DNA from: Methanomicrobiales archaeon HGW-Methanomicrobiales-2
GTDB lineage: Archaea; Halobacteriota; Methanomicrobia; Methanomicrobiales; Methanoculleaceae
DNA length: 64,000 nt
Assembly: GCA_002839645.1 (NCBI GenBank)
Contig: PGYL01000001.1
Location: 1 to 64,000, forward strand
Direction: 5' to 3'
This document shows, piece by piece, positions 26,620 to 34,802 of this stretch. The notes below the pieces were generated by a model. The model had not been told where the DNA came from, did no database searches, and saw nothing but the letters and a program-made list of their open reading frames with translations. How positions within the stretch are numbered: the stretch's first letter is position 1; each line of letters starts with the position of its first letter. Both the position numbers and the translations under genes were made by a program.

Positions 26620-26993
26620 TGGAGATGATACAGGGTGTACAAATTGACCTAATTTCGGCCGAACGTCTTGATCGGCTCACGGTAATGGAGAAAGTCCGCC
26701 TGATCCTCGACGATGTCATGGAAGGGAACATCGTCGTTCTTGAGAAGGGTCTCGCGCCTGAGGAACAGAGCAAACTCATCGAGATCACGATGCGGGAGAT
26801 CGCACCGGACGGGTTTTCCGGGATCGAGATGGAGACCTATCCCGTCAGAGATGCCCCGACAGGTCTTTTCGGGAAACTTTTCGGGGGGAAGCGCTCCGAG
26901 ACCCGGCTGACGGTGATCGGGCCTGCAAACCAGCTCAAGACGCTCAAGAAGGAGAAGGATCTCATCAGTGCATGGGTCTCCTCCTCGAGATGA
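26619..26993 (+). CDS. DUF2073-family protein
   Basis: A 124-residue conserved archaeal protein. It has MEKVRLILDDVMEGNIVVLEKGLAPEEQSKLIEITM at the N-terminus and a C-terminal FGKLFGGKRSETRLTVIGPANQLKTL segment characteristic of DUF2073. It is cytosolic, with no known catalytic residues. ATG 26619 overlaps the GTPase stop (TGATG), though a GTG at 26616 could also be used. The conserved link to the GTPase suggests it is a partner or regulator of that GTPase. Confidence 0.85.
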   Translation: MEMIQGVQIDLISAERLDRLTVMEKVRLILDDVMEGNIVVLEKGLAPEEQSKLIEITMREIAPDGFSGIEMETYPVRDAPTGLFGKLFGGKRSETRLTVIGPANQLKTLKKEKDLISAWVSSSR

Positions 26994-27013
26994 ACGGGTA
27001 GCACGGTGGATAT

Positions 27014-27391
27014 ATGCCTCACAAGTGTACACAATGCGGCAGGGAGTTCGATGACGGCTCGACGAAGATATTGAAGGGATGTCCGAGCTGCGGCGGGAAG
27101 AAGTTTCTCTACATCCGTGAGGCCGAACGGCACGATGACGTGCTGAAGGAGAAGACCGTCGATGAGATCGCCCAAGATACAGGCGAGGACGTGCTTGAGG
27201 TCCGGCGGGATCGGCGAAAAGAGGAGATCGAGGTCTTTGAACGGATTGAGAGCATCCGCATTCTGGGTCCCGGTTCGTACGAACTGAATATCGATAAACT
27301 GGCCAGGTCCGACGAGGTCGTCGTCGGACTGGAAAAAGAAGGAAAATACGTCGTGGACATTCTCTCGATGGCCAAGAAGAAGAAGAAGTGA
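27014..27391 (+). CDS. Zn-ribbon protein (DUF2072 type)
   Basis: A 125-residue protein with an N-terminal zinc ribbon (CTQCGRE...GCPSCGGKKF, CX2C-X(n)-CX2C), an acidic/basic middle and a C-terminal domain (FERIESIRILGPGSYELNIDKLARSDEVVVGLEKEGKYVVD) ending in a KKKKK tail. It is likely a nucleic-acid-binding partner of the upstream GTPase/DUF2073 pair. Confidence 0.87.
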   Translation: MPHKCTQCGREFDDGSTKILKGCPSCGGKKFLYIREAERHDDVLKEKTVDEIAQDTGEDVLEVRRDRRKEEIEVFERIESIRILGPGSYELNIDKLARSDEVVVGLEKEGKYVVDILSMAKKKKK

Positions 27392-27411
27392 TGCAGTATC
27401 TTCTGTAGTTA

Positions 27412-27459
27412 GTGGGGGGCGAGTGGTTCTTCTGGGTGGGGGGCGAGCGATTCTCCCGG
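27412..27459 (+). repeat. Two-copy 24-bp tandem repeat
   Basis: GTGGGGGGCGAGTGGTTCTTCTGG (27412-27435) is followed immediately by a copy differing at a handful of positions (27436-27459). It lies between the DUF2072 stop and the TATA box of the next gene. Confidence 0.7.
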
Positions 27460-27480
27460 AGCGTTGTATCCCCAGGCGAA

Positions 27481-27490
27481 GATATAAATA
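27481..27490 (+). promoter_or_regulatory. TATA box and long leader of the lysine-mutase-like gene
   Basis: GATATAAATA is followed by ~190 nt before the well-placed GGAGG and ATG 27698. The leader contains a perfect CATGAGA/TCTCATG stem (27564-27570 with 27580-27586). No protein start with a ribosome binding site fits in between. Confidence 0.5.
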
Positions 27491-27697
27491 TCCTGAGAAC
27501 TCTTTTTCAGCTGCAAAACGCAATCCGACACTCAATGACGCATGTCGGAGCGACGGTTTCCTGCATGAGAACATGATACTCTCATGAACACTTTGCGTAG
27601 ATCGGATTCCATTCACGGTCTCTGCTCTCATGCGGCTTGTCCCCGACTGTTGCGGTTCGTATCCCGCACTGGAGGGTGTCGATCTGGAGGTAATCCC

Positions 27698-28879
27698 ATG
27701 AACACGACATATGATATTCAGAATCCGATCGACGATACCGTGAGCTCCATCCATGATACCGCAAACCCGATCTACCTGTCATCGCTCGATACCGTCCCCG
27801 GTATCAGCGCAGAGGAGTGTGCCCGCCTCTCGCAGGTGACGGAGCTCTTCGCGTTCCGCGCGAACGACTATTACCTCTCGCTGATTGACTGGAACGATCC
27901 GGCCGATCCTATCCGGCGGCTGATTGTACCCACCCTCGAGGAGATTACGCCCTGGGGACACCTCGATCCCTCGTCGGAACACCGGTACACCCGGGCGCCG
28001 GGGCTGCAGCACAAGTACCGTGAGACCGCTCTGCTGCTGGTCAGCGACCTCTGCGGCGGCCTCTGCCGCTACTGTTTCCGCAAGCGTCTCTTCACCGAGG
28101 ATGCGCGCGAGGTGAACAAGGACATCTCCGGGGGGCTTGCCTACATCCGGGACCACCCGGAGATCAGCAACGTCCTGCTCACCGGGGGCGATCCCCTGAT
28201 CCTCGGGACTGACCGGCTGCTTGACATCATCCGGCAGCTTCGGGATATCGATCATGTCGAGATCATCCGGATCGGCACGAAGATGCCGGCATACGACCCC
28301 TTCCGGATCACGAACGATCCCGCGCTGCTGGATATGATCCGGGACTACAGCCTGGATGAGAAACGCATTTACATCATGGCGCAGTTCAACCACCCGAGGG
28401 AACTGACCGATGCGGCCTGTCGAGCAGTTGCTCTCCTGAAGGATGCCGGGGCGGTGATTATGAACCAGACACCCCTTATCCGCGGCATCAACGACGACCC
28501 GGAGGTGCTTGCCGGGCTCTTTGAGAAACTCTCGTTCATCGGTGTCAATCCCTACTACGTATTCCAGTGCCGTCCCACGATCGGCAACCGGACGTTTGCG
28601 GTGCCGGTGGAGGAGTCGTACCGGATCTTCGAGCAGGCACGGTCGAGGTGTTCGGGACTTGCGAAACAGGCCCGGTTCGTGATCTCCCATGCGACAGGGA
28701 AGATTGAGGTGCTGGGGAAGACCGATAACCACACATACTTCAAGTACAACCAGGCGGCCAATCCGGAGGATATCGGGCGGTTCATGGTCTATAAGAGCAA
28801 CCCGGAGGCCTACTGGTTCGACGACTATACGGACCTGGTGGACGAGGGGAGGGTGAGGGGGCCGGACGGTCTGGTGTAA
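27698..28879 (+). CDS. KamA-family radical SAM protein (lysine 2,3-aminomutase-like)
   Basis: A 393-residue radical SAM/PLP enzyme. The cluster motif is C119-X3-C123-X2-C126 (DLCGGLCRYCFRKR), followed by LTGGDPLIL, RIGTKMPAYDPFRI and the QFNHPRELT and NQTPLIRGINDD segments of lysine 2,3-aminomutases. In methanogens a KamA/AblA enzyme makes beta-lysine, which AblB acetylates to the osmolyte N-epsilon-acetyl-beta-lysine; no AblB is nearby, so the substrate is not certain. GGAGG sits 7 nt before ATG 27698, and the extra upstream codons in frame are not protein-like. The long leader suggests regulation. Confidence 0.88.
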   Translation: MNTTYDIQNPIDDTVSSIHDTANPIYLSSLDTVPGISAEECARLSQVTELFAFRANDYYLSLIDWNDPADPIRRLIVPTLEEITPWGHLDPSSEHRYTRAPGLQHKYRETALLLVSDLCGGLCRYCFRKRLFTEDAREVNKDISGGLAYIRDHPEISNVLLTGGDPLILGTDRLLDIIRQLRDIDHVEIIRIGTKMPAYDPFRITNDPALLDMIRDYSLDEKRIYIMAQFNHPRELTDAACRAVALLKDAGAVIMNQTPLIRGINDDPEVLAGLFEKLSFIGVNPYYVFQCRPTIGNRTFAVPVEESYRIFEQARSRCSGLAKQARFVISHATGKIEVLGKTDNHTYFKYNQAANPEDIGRFMVYKSNPEAYWFDDYTDLVDEGRVRGPDGLV

Positions 28880-29009
28880 GTGGCCCGGGATATGCCGGCA
28901 TCGCCGGGTGCGGGATGGACGTTAGGGTGGAGGAGTGTCTGGGGCCCAGATAGGTGCCAGAAGAGGTCTGTCCCGGAGGAGAGGTCTGATCCTATGCTCC
29001 GGTACCCAC

Positions 29010-29246
29010 TCAGGTGATCTCTCCCCCGGTGCGGCCGGCAATCGAAGGGATCGGGAGTCCGCGCCGGAGCCGTACGATCAGCCATTCGTCGATGACGCCG
29101 GCAAGGTTTCTCCTGCACTCTTCGAGCGTTCTCCCCGTTGCCCAGACGCCGGGGAGTTCCGGGACTTCCCCGTAGTACGGTTCGGCGTCCTCGATGATCT
29201 CGCATTGGGCGTGGTCGAGTGCCACGGTGGTGTAATCAAGGATCAT
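29010..29246 (-). CDS. HicB-family antitoxin-like protein, orphan
   Basis: A 78-residue protein of the HicB partial-RNase-H fold: short strands, then YYGEVPELPGVWATGRTLEECRRNLAGVIDEW, which is the HicB_like signature (PELPGxxAxGxTxEEA). ATG 29246 is preferred over a GTG three codons upstream. HicB normally pairs with the HicA dsRBD-fold toxin, but no HicA reading frame lies on either side (28880-29009 or 29247-29405). It may therefore be an orphan or a generic regulator. Confidence 0.8.
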   Translation of the reverse strand: MILDYTTVALDHAQCEIIEDAEPYYGEVPELPGVWATGRTLEECRRNLAGVIDEWLIVRLRRGLPIPSIAGRTGGEIT

Positions 29247-29405
29247 TCTATGCACTTATGGGATTGGTTCTAACTATAGGGTTTTAGGTGTCCGATAGAA
29301 GCAAGTGGGACTGTTGATGTCTTTCTATGCACCTCCCGTAATCATGGCTGGAACGGAGGTTATGGGCCTGTGGCTGGCCCTGCAACCCCGCTAACACTAA
29401 TTTCC

Positions 29406-30725
29406 TTAGAATGGGTAGTCATCGGAATTGCTGACGTACTCCTCAAGATTCTTGAAGGTGACGTCCGTTCCCCAGCTATTAATGAAGAGCCCGTCACGGG
29501 CGATGACAACTCCCTCGAGGGAGTCACCGATGAAAGTCACCTTTCCGTTGGGGGCGAAGAAGACGCCGGTTACCAATCCTCCATATTTCTCTATGCGAAT
29601 GTCACCATTTTCTGCGATAACTATGACATTTTCTGCTTGGAGATCTCCCGACGGTGTATATGAGTAACTATCAGCAAATATCTTCACGCCATCTGTCAGG
29701 GGCCCACTGGAGGTGTAATTCTTTGCCGTATACCAGTCGGCGGGTTTCGTGGAGGGTATCTTCTGATCCGGCATGGTGAAGCCCGGCACTGCTTCCTGGT
29801 GGATGCATTTTGAGAGTGTGCTATCGCTGACATGGTTGAGTGCGGTGGGCGTGCCGGTGTAATAGATGCGTGCGTCACCCGCAATAACGGTGTCCGACCT
29901 CCGTAGCGTAAGATCTCCGTTAACATACACATCGTCGTGTATGGTGACGCCCTCCAGGTCACAATTGCCGTTAACGTATACATCGCCGTAGATACTTCTG
30001 AGGCCGGTATTGAGTGTCAGGTCTCCATTGATATATATGTGGCCGGGATTGGTTGGCGACCCCAGGCTAACACTTCCTGCGCCGAGGGTAACATCACCGT
30101 TGATGTAGATGTCCGAGATAGCGATGGAGGCACCCATACTGCCAATATCTGCCGCTTTCAGTCCGCCTATGCCTGTGAGGATGATCGTTGCTCCCGGACC
30201 GTAGATGTTGTCTCCGTTGAACTTGAGAGTTGTACCATGGACGAAGACATTCTTGTCAATGACGAATTTGGCAAAGGAACTTGGCTCTCCCTCGGAGAGA
30301 TACATAAGGTACTCCCCGCCGCTGGGGTCGGCGTAGACCATCAGGACCTTCGACGGTCCGGAAAGGGATGTCGGGGGGTCATAGACGAGGATATCGCCGA
30401 TGCCCCAGGCAGTCCAATCTTCTCCTTCATCAACTTCAGAGAGATCCTCGTTGTCGTGCACCGCGGTCCCGTCGTCAATGGTGACCCGGAGCCGGTCTCG
30501 CGGTATCGTATCCCCGCCCTGATGGCGGATGGAGACGCTCCCGTCCTCGCCGTAGGTTACGTTGAAGGTGACCGACGGGAGGATCGGGGCCGCCTGCTGG
30601 GAGAAGAAGGCGACCGCGAAGACGGCGATGCCGAGCGCGATGACCGATATGAGGAGGATCGCCCCCAGGGACTCGGCGATCCCCCGGTCGTTCTCCGCTG
30701 GCTGTGGTTCTGGTAATCGAGCCAT
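29406..30725 (-). CDS. Archaeal pilin-like surface protein with beta-helix/bactofilin-type repeats
   Basis: A 439-residue exported protein. Residues 12-43 (NDRGIAESLGAILLISV...) match the archaeal type IV pilin N-terminal domain: short charged leader then a hydrophobic helix. The C-terminal half has four or more short beta repeats (YINGDVTLGAGSV, IYINGDLTLNTGL, VYVNGNCDLEG, VYVNGDLTLRRSD) typical of a polymer-forming, right-handed beta-helix fold. Their function is probably surface adhesion or structure. Third gene of a three-pilin operon. The start is MARLPEP, not the upstream in-frame Met. Confidence 0.82.
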   Translation of the reverse strand: MARLPEPQPAENDRGIAESLGAILLISVIALGIAVFAVAFFSQQAAPILPSVTFNVTYGEDGSVSIRHQGGDTIPRDRLRVTIDDGTAVHDNEDLSEVDEGEDWTAWGIGDILVYDPPTSLSGPSKVLMVYADPSGGEYLMYLSEGEPSSFAKFVIDKNVFVHGTTLKFNGDNIYGPGATIILTGIGGLKAADIGSMGASIAISDIYINGDVTLGAGSVSLGSPTNPGHIYINGDLTLNTGLRSIYGDVYVNGNCDLEGVTIHDDVYVNGDLTLRRSDTVIAGDARIYYTGTPTALNHVSDSTLSKCIHQEAVPGFTMPDQKIPSTKPADWYTAKNYTSSGPLTDGVKIFADSYSYTPSGDLQAENVIVIAENGDIRIEKYGGLVTGVFFAPNGKVTFIGDSLEGVVIARDGLFINSWGTDVTFKNLEEYVSNSDDYPF

Positions 30726-30754
30726 ACCTGCTCTCTTATCTCTCTCAATGTTCC

Positions 30755-31843
30755 TCAGGGATACCCTGTTATACTTTCTACAGCCCCGATAAAGTAGCAC
30801 GGGTCGTTATCTGAGATGTCCAGGATCATCAGGGTGGGATCCGCCGGTTTGATGTTGGTGAGGGTGATAGGGGCACTCCACATACCGTTTATGAGTTGTG
30901 TGTTGTTGACGTAGTACTCTGTTTGGACGCTTTTTTCGGAGCTTGTAATAACCACTGAGGAGCTGAAATCGCTGTAATCGTAGATCCTTCCTCCGCTTAT
31001 GGTCCCGGAATTCTGCAGTACACCGTTTTTGTAGACATCCACGTTGGCCGCGGAGATGTGCCATCCGCCGTGCCCAATGGCAAAGAACCGCATTGCAGAT
31101 TTGCCGGTGAGCCCGATCCTCAGCACATCGTTTTTGGCAAAGGTTACCTGATCTGTGGCGAGTTCGAGGTACGTTTTGCTGTCGTTGAGGGTAAATTCGA
31201 AGGAACCGCTGCACCCCCAGTCGCTTTTGCCATTGTTCCATACATTCTGGCTGAGGTAGATCGAGTTGCCCTCCAGCATTGTGACAAACTGATCGACCAC
31301 CCAGGCTTCCCGCTCCTCTATCGTGTCGAAAGAGATGTTTAACTCGCTTTCTACCCATTCTCCTCCGGCCGGTATATCCGGGCCACCGGCTCCGGCAGTC
31401 CCGGAGAAGGTCGCTGACTTCAGCAGGGTCGCCCCTCCACCGCTGCGGTAGACGACCTGCACCCGTTCGGGAGCGGAACCCACGTCGTACTGCAACACCC
31501 CGCCGAGCGACCACGATCCGGCGCCACCGGGATATGAGACCGGGCTATCGAGACGCACTCCGTCGGCCAGGACGTAGAACGAGCCTTTTGCAAGGGTGTC
31601 TCCGCCGTTGTGCGTCAGACTGATGACACCATCCTTCTCCGATACGAGGATATCGACCTGTGGCGTCCCCTCCGGCGTTGGCTGGGAGTAGATCGTGACG
31701 GCGACAAGCCCGACGCCCACGACGGCGACGGCGAGGAGGAGGACGATGCTGACGACCTCGGAGACTGCATGGTCCTTGTGCCGGATGCCGCGTCCTTCCT
31801 GCTCTGCCCTGCGGTTCCCTCTCGACTGTCCTGGTCCCTTCAT
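30755..31843 (-). CDS. Archaeal type IV pilin-like protein
   Basis: A 362-residue exported protein. After a charged ~26-residue leader (GRGIRHKDHAVSEVV) comes the class III-like hydrophobic segment SIVLLLAVAVVGVGLVAVTIYS, diagnostic of the archaeal type IV pilin N-terminal family. The rest is a beta-rich ectodomain (ILVSEKDGVISLTHNGGDTLAKG, GSFEFTLNDSKTYLELATD) with no known enzyme motif. GGAGGG lies ~9 nt before ATG. It shares the DGSVSIRHQGGDTI / DGVISLTHNGGDTL strand with the preceding pilin protein, indicating a common ectodomain. Confidence 0.85.
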   Translation of the reverse strand: MKGPGQSRGNRRAEQEGRGIRHKDHAVSEVVSIVLLLAVAVVGVGLVAVTIYSQPTPEGTPQVDILVSEKDGVISLTHNGGDTLAKGSFYVLADGVRLDSPVSYPGGAGSWSLGGVLQYDVGSAPERVQVVYRSGGGATLLKSATFSGTAGAGGPDIPAGGEWVESELNISFDTIEEREAWVVDQFVTMLEGNSIYLSQNVWNNGKSDWGCSGSFEFTLNDSKTYLELATDQVTFAKNDVLRIGLTGKSAMRFFAIGHGGWHISAANVDVYKNGVLQNSGTISGGRIYDYSDFSSSVVITSSEKSVQTEYYVNNTQLINGMWSAPITLTNIKPADPTLMILDISDNDPCYFIGAVESITGYP

Positions 31844-31855
31844 TCTTCTTCCCTC

Positions 31856-32827
31856 CTAAGCCATGATCGACTGCTGGAGCCCGACGCTGAGCCCGACGCG
31901 GGTGACATCCAGGTCGATGTATTGGATCCGGTCAGGTTCCGTCCCTGTATCCGGGCGGCAGGTCATGCTCGCCTGACTCCCGGCTTGGACGATCCGGACC
32001 GGGCGTGCGCCATCCCCGGCTCCCCAATCCACGCCCTCACGTTCCACGGCGTCGATGAAGGCCTGCCGCCACGCTGCCGCGGTCGCCTCGTCGTGCGCAT
32101 TCACCGTCACCGTGATATCCTCCCCGGTTCCGGCAGTGGCGGGGGGGACCTTTGTCACTCCCTCCCGGAGCCGGGTGTCCACCCTGGCAACGCCCTGCCC
32201 TCCTGTCCCCTGGCTGCCGAAGATCTGGACGGCAACGATCTCCACCCGCAACCGGTAATTCGGGCTCGCTTCAGTGCCGGTGTTGACGTTATACACCGAC
32301 ACCAGGGGAGAGAGCCGGATGGCTGTTCCTGAGTCCTGTTCGAGGAAGAGGCCTCCCATCTGGTAGACGTAGCGCTGCCGTATCCAGTAGTTGTTCGCGG
32401 ACTCGTAGGCCACCTCCCCCATTGGGGCCAGTACAACCTTTTCCACCCCGGTATCGGTGATCGTGAGGCTATCCTGATGCTCGTTCACCGAGACCGTCCC
32501 CCCCGACGCTATAGGAGCAAGCACCGGGGAGAGAACACCTCCCCCCTGCGTGCTGCCTCCTGGCGTCCCGAGGTCGAACGCGGTGCTGAGCGTCACGCCC
32601 TCGGCAGATCGCGTGGTATTCAACGAATTCACCCACAGCGAATCCAGAGCAATCTTATAATCCACGAACCGGTCCTTCACCGCGTTCATGTGGGCGATCT
32701 CGTCCTCCCTTCCCGCCGCCGGGACCCCGTACACCTGGTACAGCGAGAGTGCGACGACGATCAGGCCGAGGATCAGGACGAAACCGACGACCTCCGAGAG
32801 GCCGTCATCACGCGGTCGGGACGGCAT
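31856..32827 (-). CDS. Archaeal pilin-like exported protein
   Basis: A 323-residue protein, first gene of the pilin operon. DDGLSEVVGFVLILGLIVVALSLYQVYG is the pilin-type leader plus hydrophobic segment, followed by a long Ser/Thr/Gly-rich ectodomain. ATG 32827 is chosen over a TTG two codons upstream because the TATA box (GATATAGG) lies ~30 nt before it, giving a near-leaderless mRNA. Unlike the next gene, its ectodomain lacks the DGxISLxHNGGDTL strand. Confidence 0.82.
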   Translation of the reverse strand: MPSRPRDDGLSEVVGFVLILGLIVVALSLYQVYGVPAAGREDEIAHMNAVKDRFVDYKIALDSLWVNSLNTTRSAEGVTLSTAFDLGTPGGSTQGGGVLSPVLAPIASGGTVSVNEHQDSLTITDTGVEKVVLAPMGEVAYESANNYWIRQRYVYQMGGLFLEQDSGTAIRLSPLVSVYNVNTGTEASPNYRLRVEIVAVQIFGSQGTGGQGVARVDTRLREGVTKVPPATAGTGEDITVTVNAHDEATAAAWRQAFIDAVEREGVDWGAGDGARPVRIVQAGSQASMTCRPDTGTEPDRIQYIDLDVTRVGLSVGLQQSIMA

Positions 32828-32853
32828 AGTCAAATTAATTCTCTGTGTGAGGC

Positions 32854-32863
32854 CTATATCTAC
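32854..32863 (-). promoter_or_regulatory. TATA-like box of the pilin operon
   Basis: Minus-strand GTAGATATAG lies ~27-36 nt upstream of ATG 32827, so transcription would start within a few nucleotides of the start codon. Confidence 0.5.
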
Positions 32864-33009
32864 CTATTGTTCATCTCCTTGCGCACTCTGCCCACGAAAA
32901 AAGAAACAGCGGGGAATAGGATGCTTTAACGGCAGACCTGAGTCTCGCAAGAGTTCCGTTCCTTCACCGTCAAACCTTTTCACCTCAGCCGGCCCATAAA
33001 TACTACAGT

Positions 33010-34020
33010 ATGCCACAGGAGTCGGGAGTATCCCCCGGCGGACCGTTCCTCTCTCCGGGATGCGTCCTCTGCCACCAGGGAGCAAAGATGGTCCTCTTCG
33101 TGACCGGCCGGTGTCACCGCACCTGCTGGTACTGCCCGCTCTCGTATGAGCGGAAAGGCCGGGACGTAGTGTTTGCAAATGAACGGAAAGTCTCGTCGCC
33201 GTCCGAGGCCATCGAAGTGGCGGAGAGCATGAGCGCTCTGGGGACCGGGGTCACCGGCGGCGAACCGCTGATCGAACTCGACCGGGTGGTGGAATACTGC
33301 AGGGCTCTCAAGGAGCACTTCGGCCCGGACCACCAGATCCACCTCTACACCGGCCTTGCGCCCAACGAGGCCATGCTCCGCCGCCTCCAGGGGCTGGTCG
33401 ACGAGATCAGGCTGCACCCGCCTCATGAGTCGTGGCCATGCATCCTCGAGACCGACTTCGCCCGCTCGGCCGTCCTCGCCCGGAACATGGGCTTTCTGAT
33501 CGGCATCGAGGTGCCGGCCCTCCCGGGAATCGAGGACCTTGCCGCTGCCCTCCCGCTCCTCGACTTCCTCAATATCAACGAACTGGAGTGGGGGGAGACC
33601 TGCGCCGCCGCCATGCGCGAACGCGGGCTCGAACCCGAGGACGGGCTGCATAATGCCGTGCTGGGCGCCCGCCAGTGGGCGGAGAAACTCTCTCTCGACC
33701 ACAAAGTGCACTTCTGCTCGTCGGTCTTCAAGGACTCGGTTCAGCTACGGGAACGCTTAAAGCGGATCGCTGCAAACACTGCGCGTCCGTTTGAAGAGGT
33801 GACGGATGACGGGACGGTTGTGTACGGGGTGCTTGAGGCGACAGGCCCCATCGACGATCTCCTGGAGAGCCTCGATGAGGACGATTACGTGGTCTGCGAA
33901 GGAAGGGTCGAGATGGCGTGGTGGGTGCTTACCGATCACGGTGCCGGGCTGCCGGGCAAGAAATACGTCGTCGAGCGCTACCCCAACGGGGGCATGGTGG
34001 TCGAGGTGACGCCGCTCTGA
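33010..34020 (+). CDS. Archaeal radical SAM protein (COG2108-like)
   Basis: A 336-residue radical SAM enzyme. The cluster motif is C35-X3-C39-X2-C42 (RCHRTCWYC), preceded by a SPGCVLCHQG pair (C18, C21) that could bind an extra metal, and followed by GVTGGEPLIELDR. The substrate is unknown. Its stop overlaps the cis-prenyltransferase start by one base (TGATG), so the two genes are translationally coupled. Confidence 0.88.
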   Translation: MPQESGVSPGGPFLSPGCVLCHQGAKMVLFVTGRCHRTCWYCPLSYERKGRDVVFANERKVSSPSEAIEVAESMSALGTGVTGGEPLIELDRVVEYCRALKEHFGPDHQIHLYTGLAPNEAMLRRLQGLVDEIRLHPPHESWPCILETDFARSAVLARNMGFLIGIEVPALPGIEDLAAALPLLDFLNINELEWGETCAAAMRERGLEPEDGLHNAVLGARQWAEKLSLDHKVHFCSSVFKDSVQLRERLKRIAANTARPFEEVTDDGTVVYGVLEATGPIDDLLESLDEDDYVVCEGRVEMAWWVLTDHGAGLPGKKYVVERYPNGGMVVEVTPL

Positions 34021-34799
34021 TGCTCCGATCAAGGCTTGAGCCCCTCTACGAGCGTTTCCTGCAGTGGCAGGTGAAGCACATCCCCCGGCACGTAGCGGTG
34101 ATCCAGGACGGAAACCGCCGGTTTGCCCGGGAGCAGGGGCTTGATACGGCACTCGGGCACCGGCTCGGGGCGGATGCCACGGAGCAGGTCCTCGACTGGG
34201 CATGCGAACTCGGTGTGCGGCATATCACGCTCTACACCTTCTCCACCGAGAACTTCAGGAGAAACAAGGACGAGCTCGCGTCGCTCTTTGCGCTCTTTCA
34301 GGAGAAGTTTCTCGCGATCCTGACCGACGAGCGGGTGCACAAAAATCATATTCGGGTGCAGATGATCGGCGACCGGTCCCTCCTCCCCGACGACCTCCTG
34401 GAGACGATCGAAGCGGCGGAGAAAGCGACACTGCACTACACCAACTACTACCTCAATATCGCGCTTGCCTATGGTGGCCGCAACGAGATCGTGCATGCCG
34501 CCCGGTTGATCCTCGGCGAGGTAAAACACGGCACTCTCGACCCCGGGACCATCAGCACCACGACCGTCGAGAGCCACCTCAACCGGGGCGCGCCCATACC
34601 CCCCGTCGACCTGATCATCCGCACCGGCAACGACTGCCGGACATCCAACTTCCTCCCCTGGCTCGCGAACGGCCACGAGTCGGCCGTCTACTTCTGCGCT
34701 CCCTACTGGCCGGCGTTCCGGAGGATCGATCTCCTCCGGGCGATGCGCGTCTATGACCAGCGCATGCTTCTCAAGGAGCGTGCAGGCCGGCGTTCCTGA
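34020..34799 (+). CDS. uppS: cis-Prenyltransferase (UPPS-like), catalytic-type subunit
   Basis: A 259-residue cis-prenyltransferase. The catalytic motif I is HVAVIQDGNRRFAREQG (Asp of the (M)DGNxR loop present), followed by ITLYTFSTENFRR (motif III) and LIIRTGNDCRTSNFLPW (motif V). These enzymes build the polyprenyl carriers for glycosylation or other envelope work. The C-terminus reads YDQRMLLKERAGRRS and lacks the usual RxG tail, and motif V is atypical. This pattern matches catalytic subunits of heteromeric cis-PTs (DHDDS type), with the partner in the next gene. Confidence 0.88.
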   Translation: MLRSRLEPLYERFLQWQVKHIPRHVAVIQDGNRRFAREQGLDTALGHRLGADATEQVLDWACELGVRHITLYTFSTENFRRNKDELASLFALFQEKFLAILTDERVHKNHIRVQMIGDRSLLPDDLLETIEAAEKATLHYTNYYLNIALAYGGRNEIVHAARLILGEVKHGTLDPGTISTTTVESHLNRGAPIPPVDLIIRTGNDCRTSNFLPWLANGHESAVYFCAPYWPAFRRIDLLRAMRVYDQRMLLKERAGRRS

Positions 34800-34802
34800 C
34801 GG

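Noticed and set aside
27482-27697. Lysine riboswitch before the lysine-mutase-like gene
   Set aside because: The leader has a hairpin but no core motifs of the known lysine riboswitch, which is not established in archaea.
29010-29405. Complete HicAB toxin-antitoxin module
   Set aside because: Only the HicB-like part is present; no HicA reading frame was found on either side.
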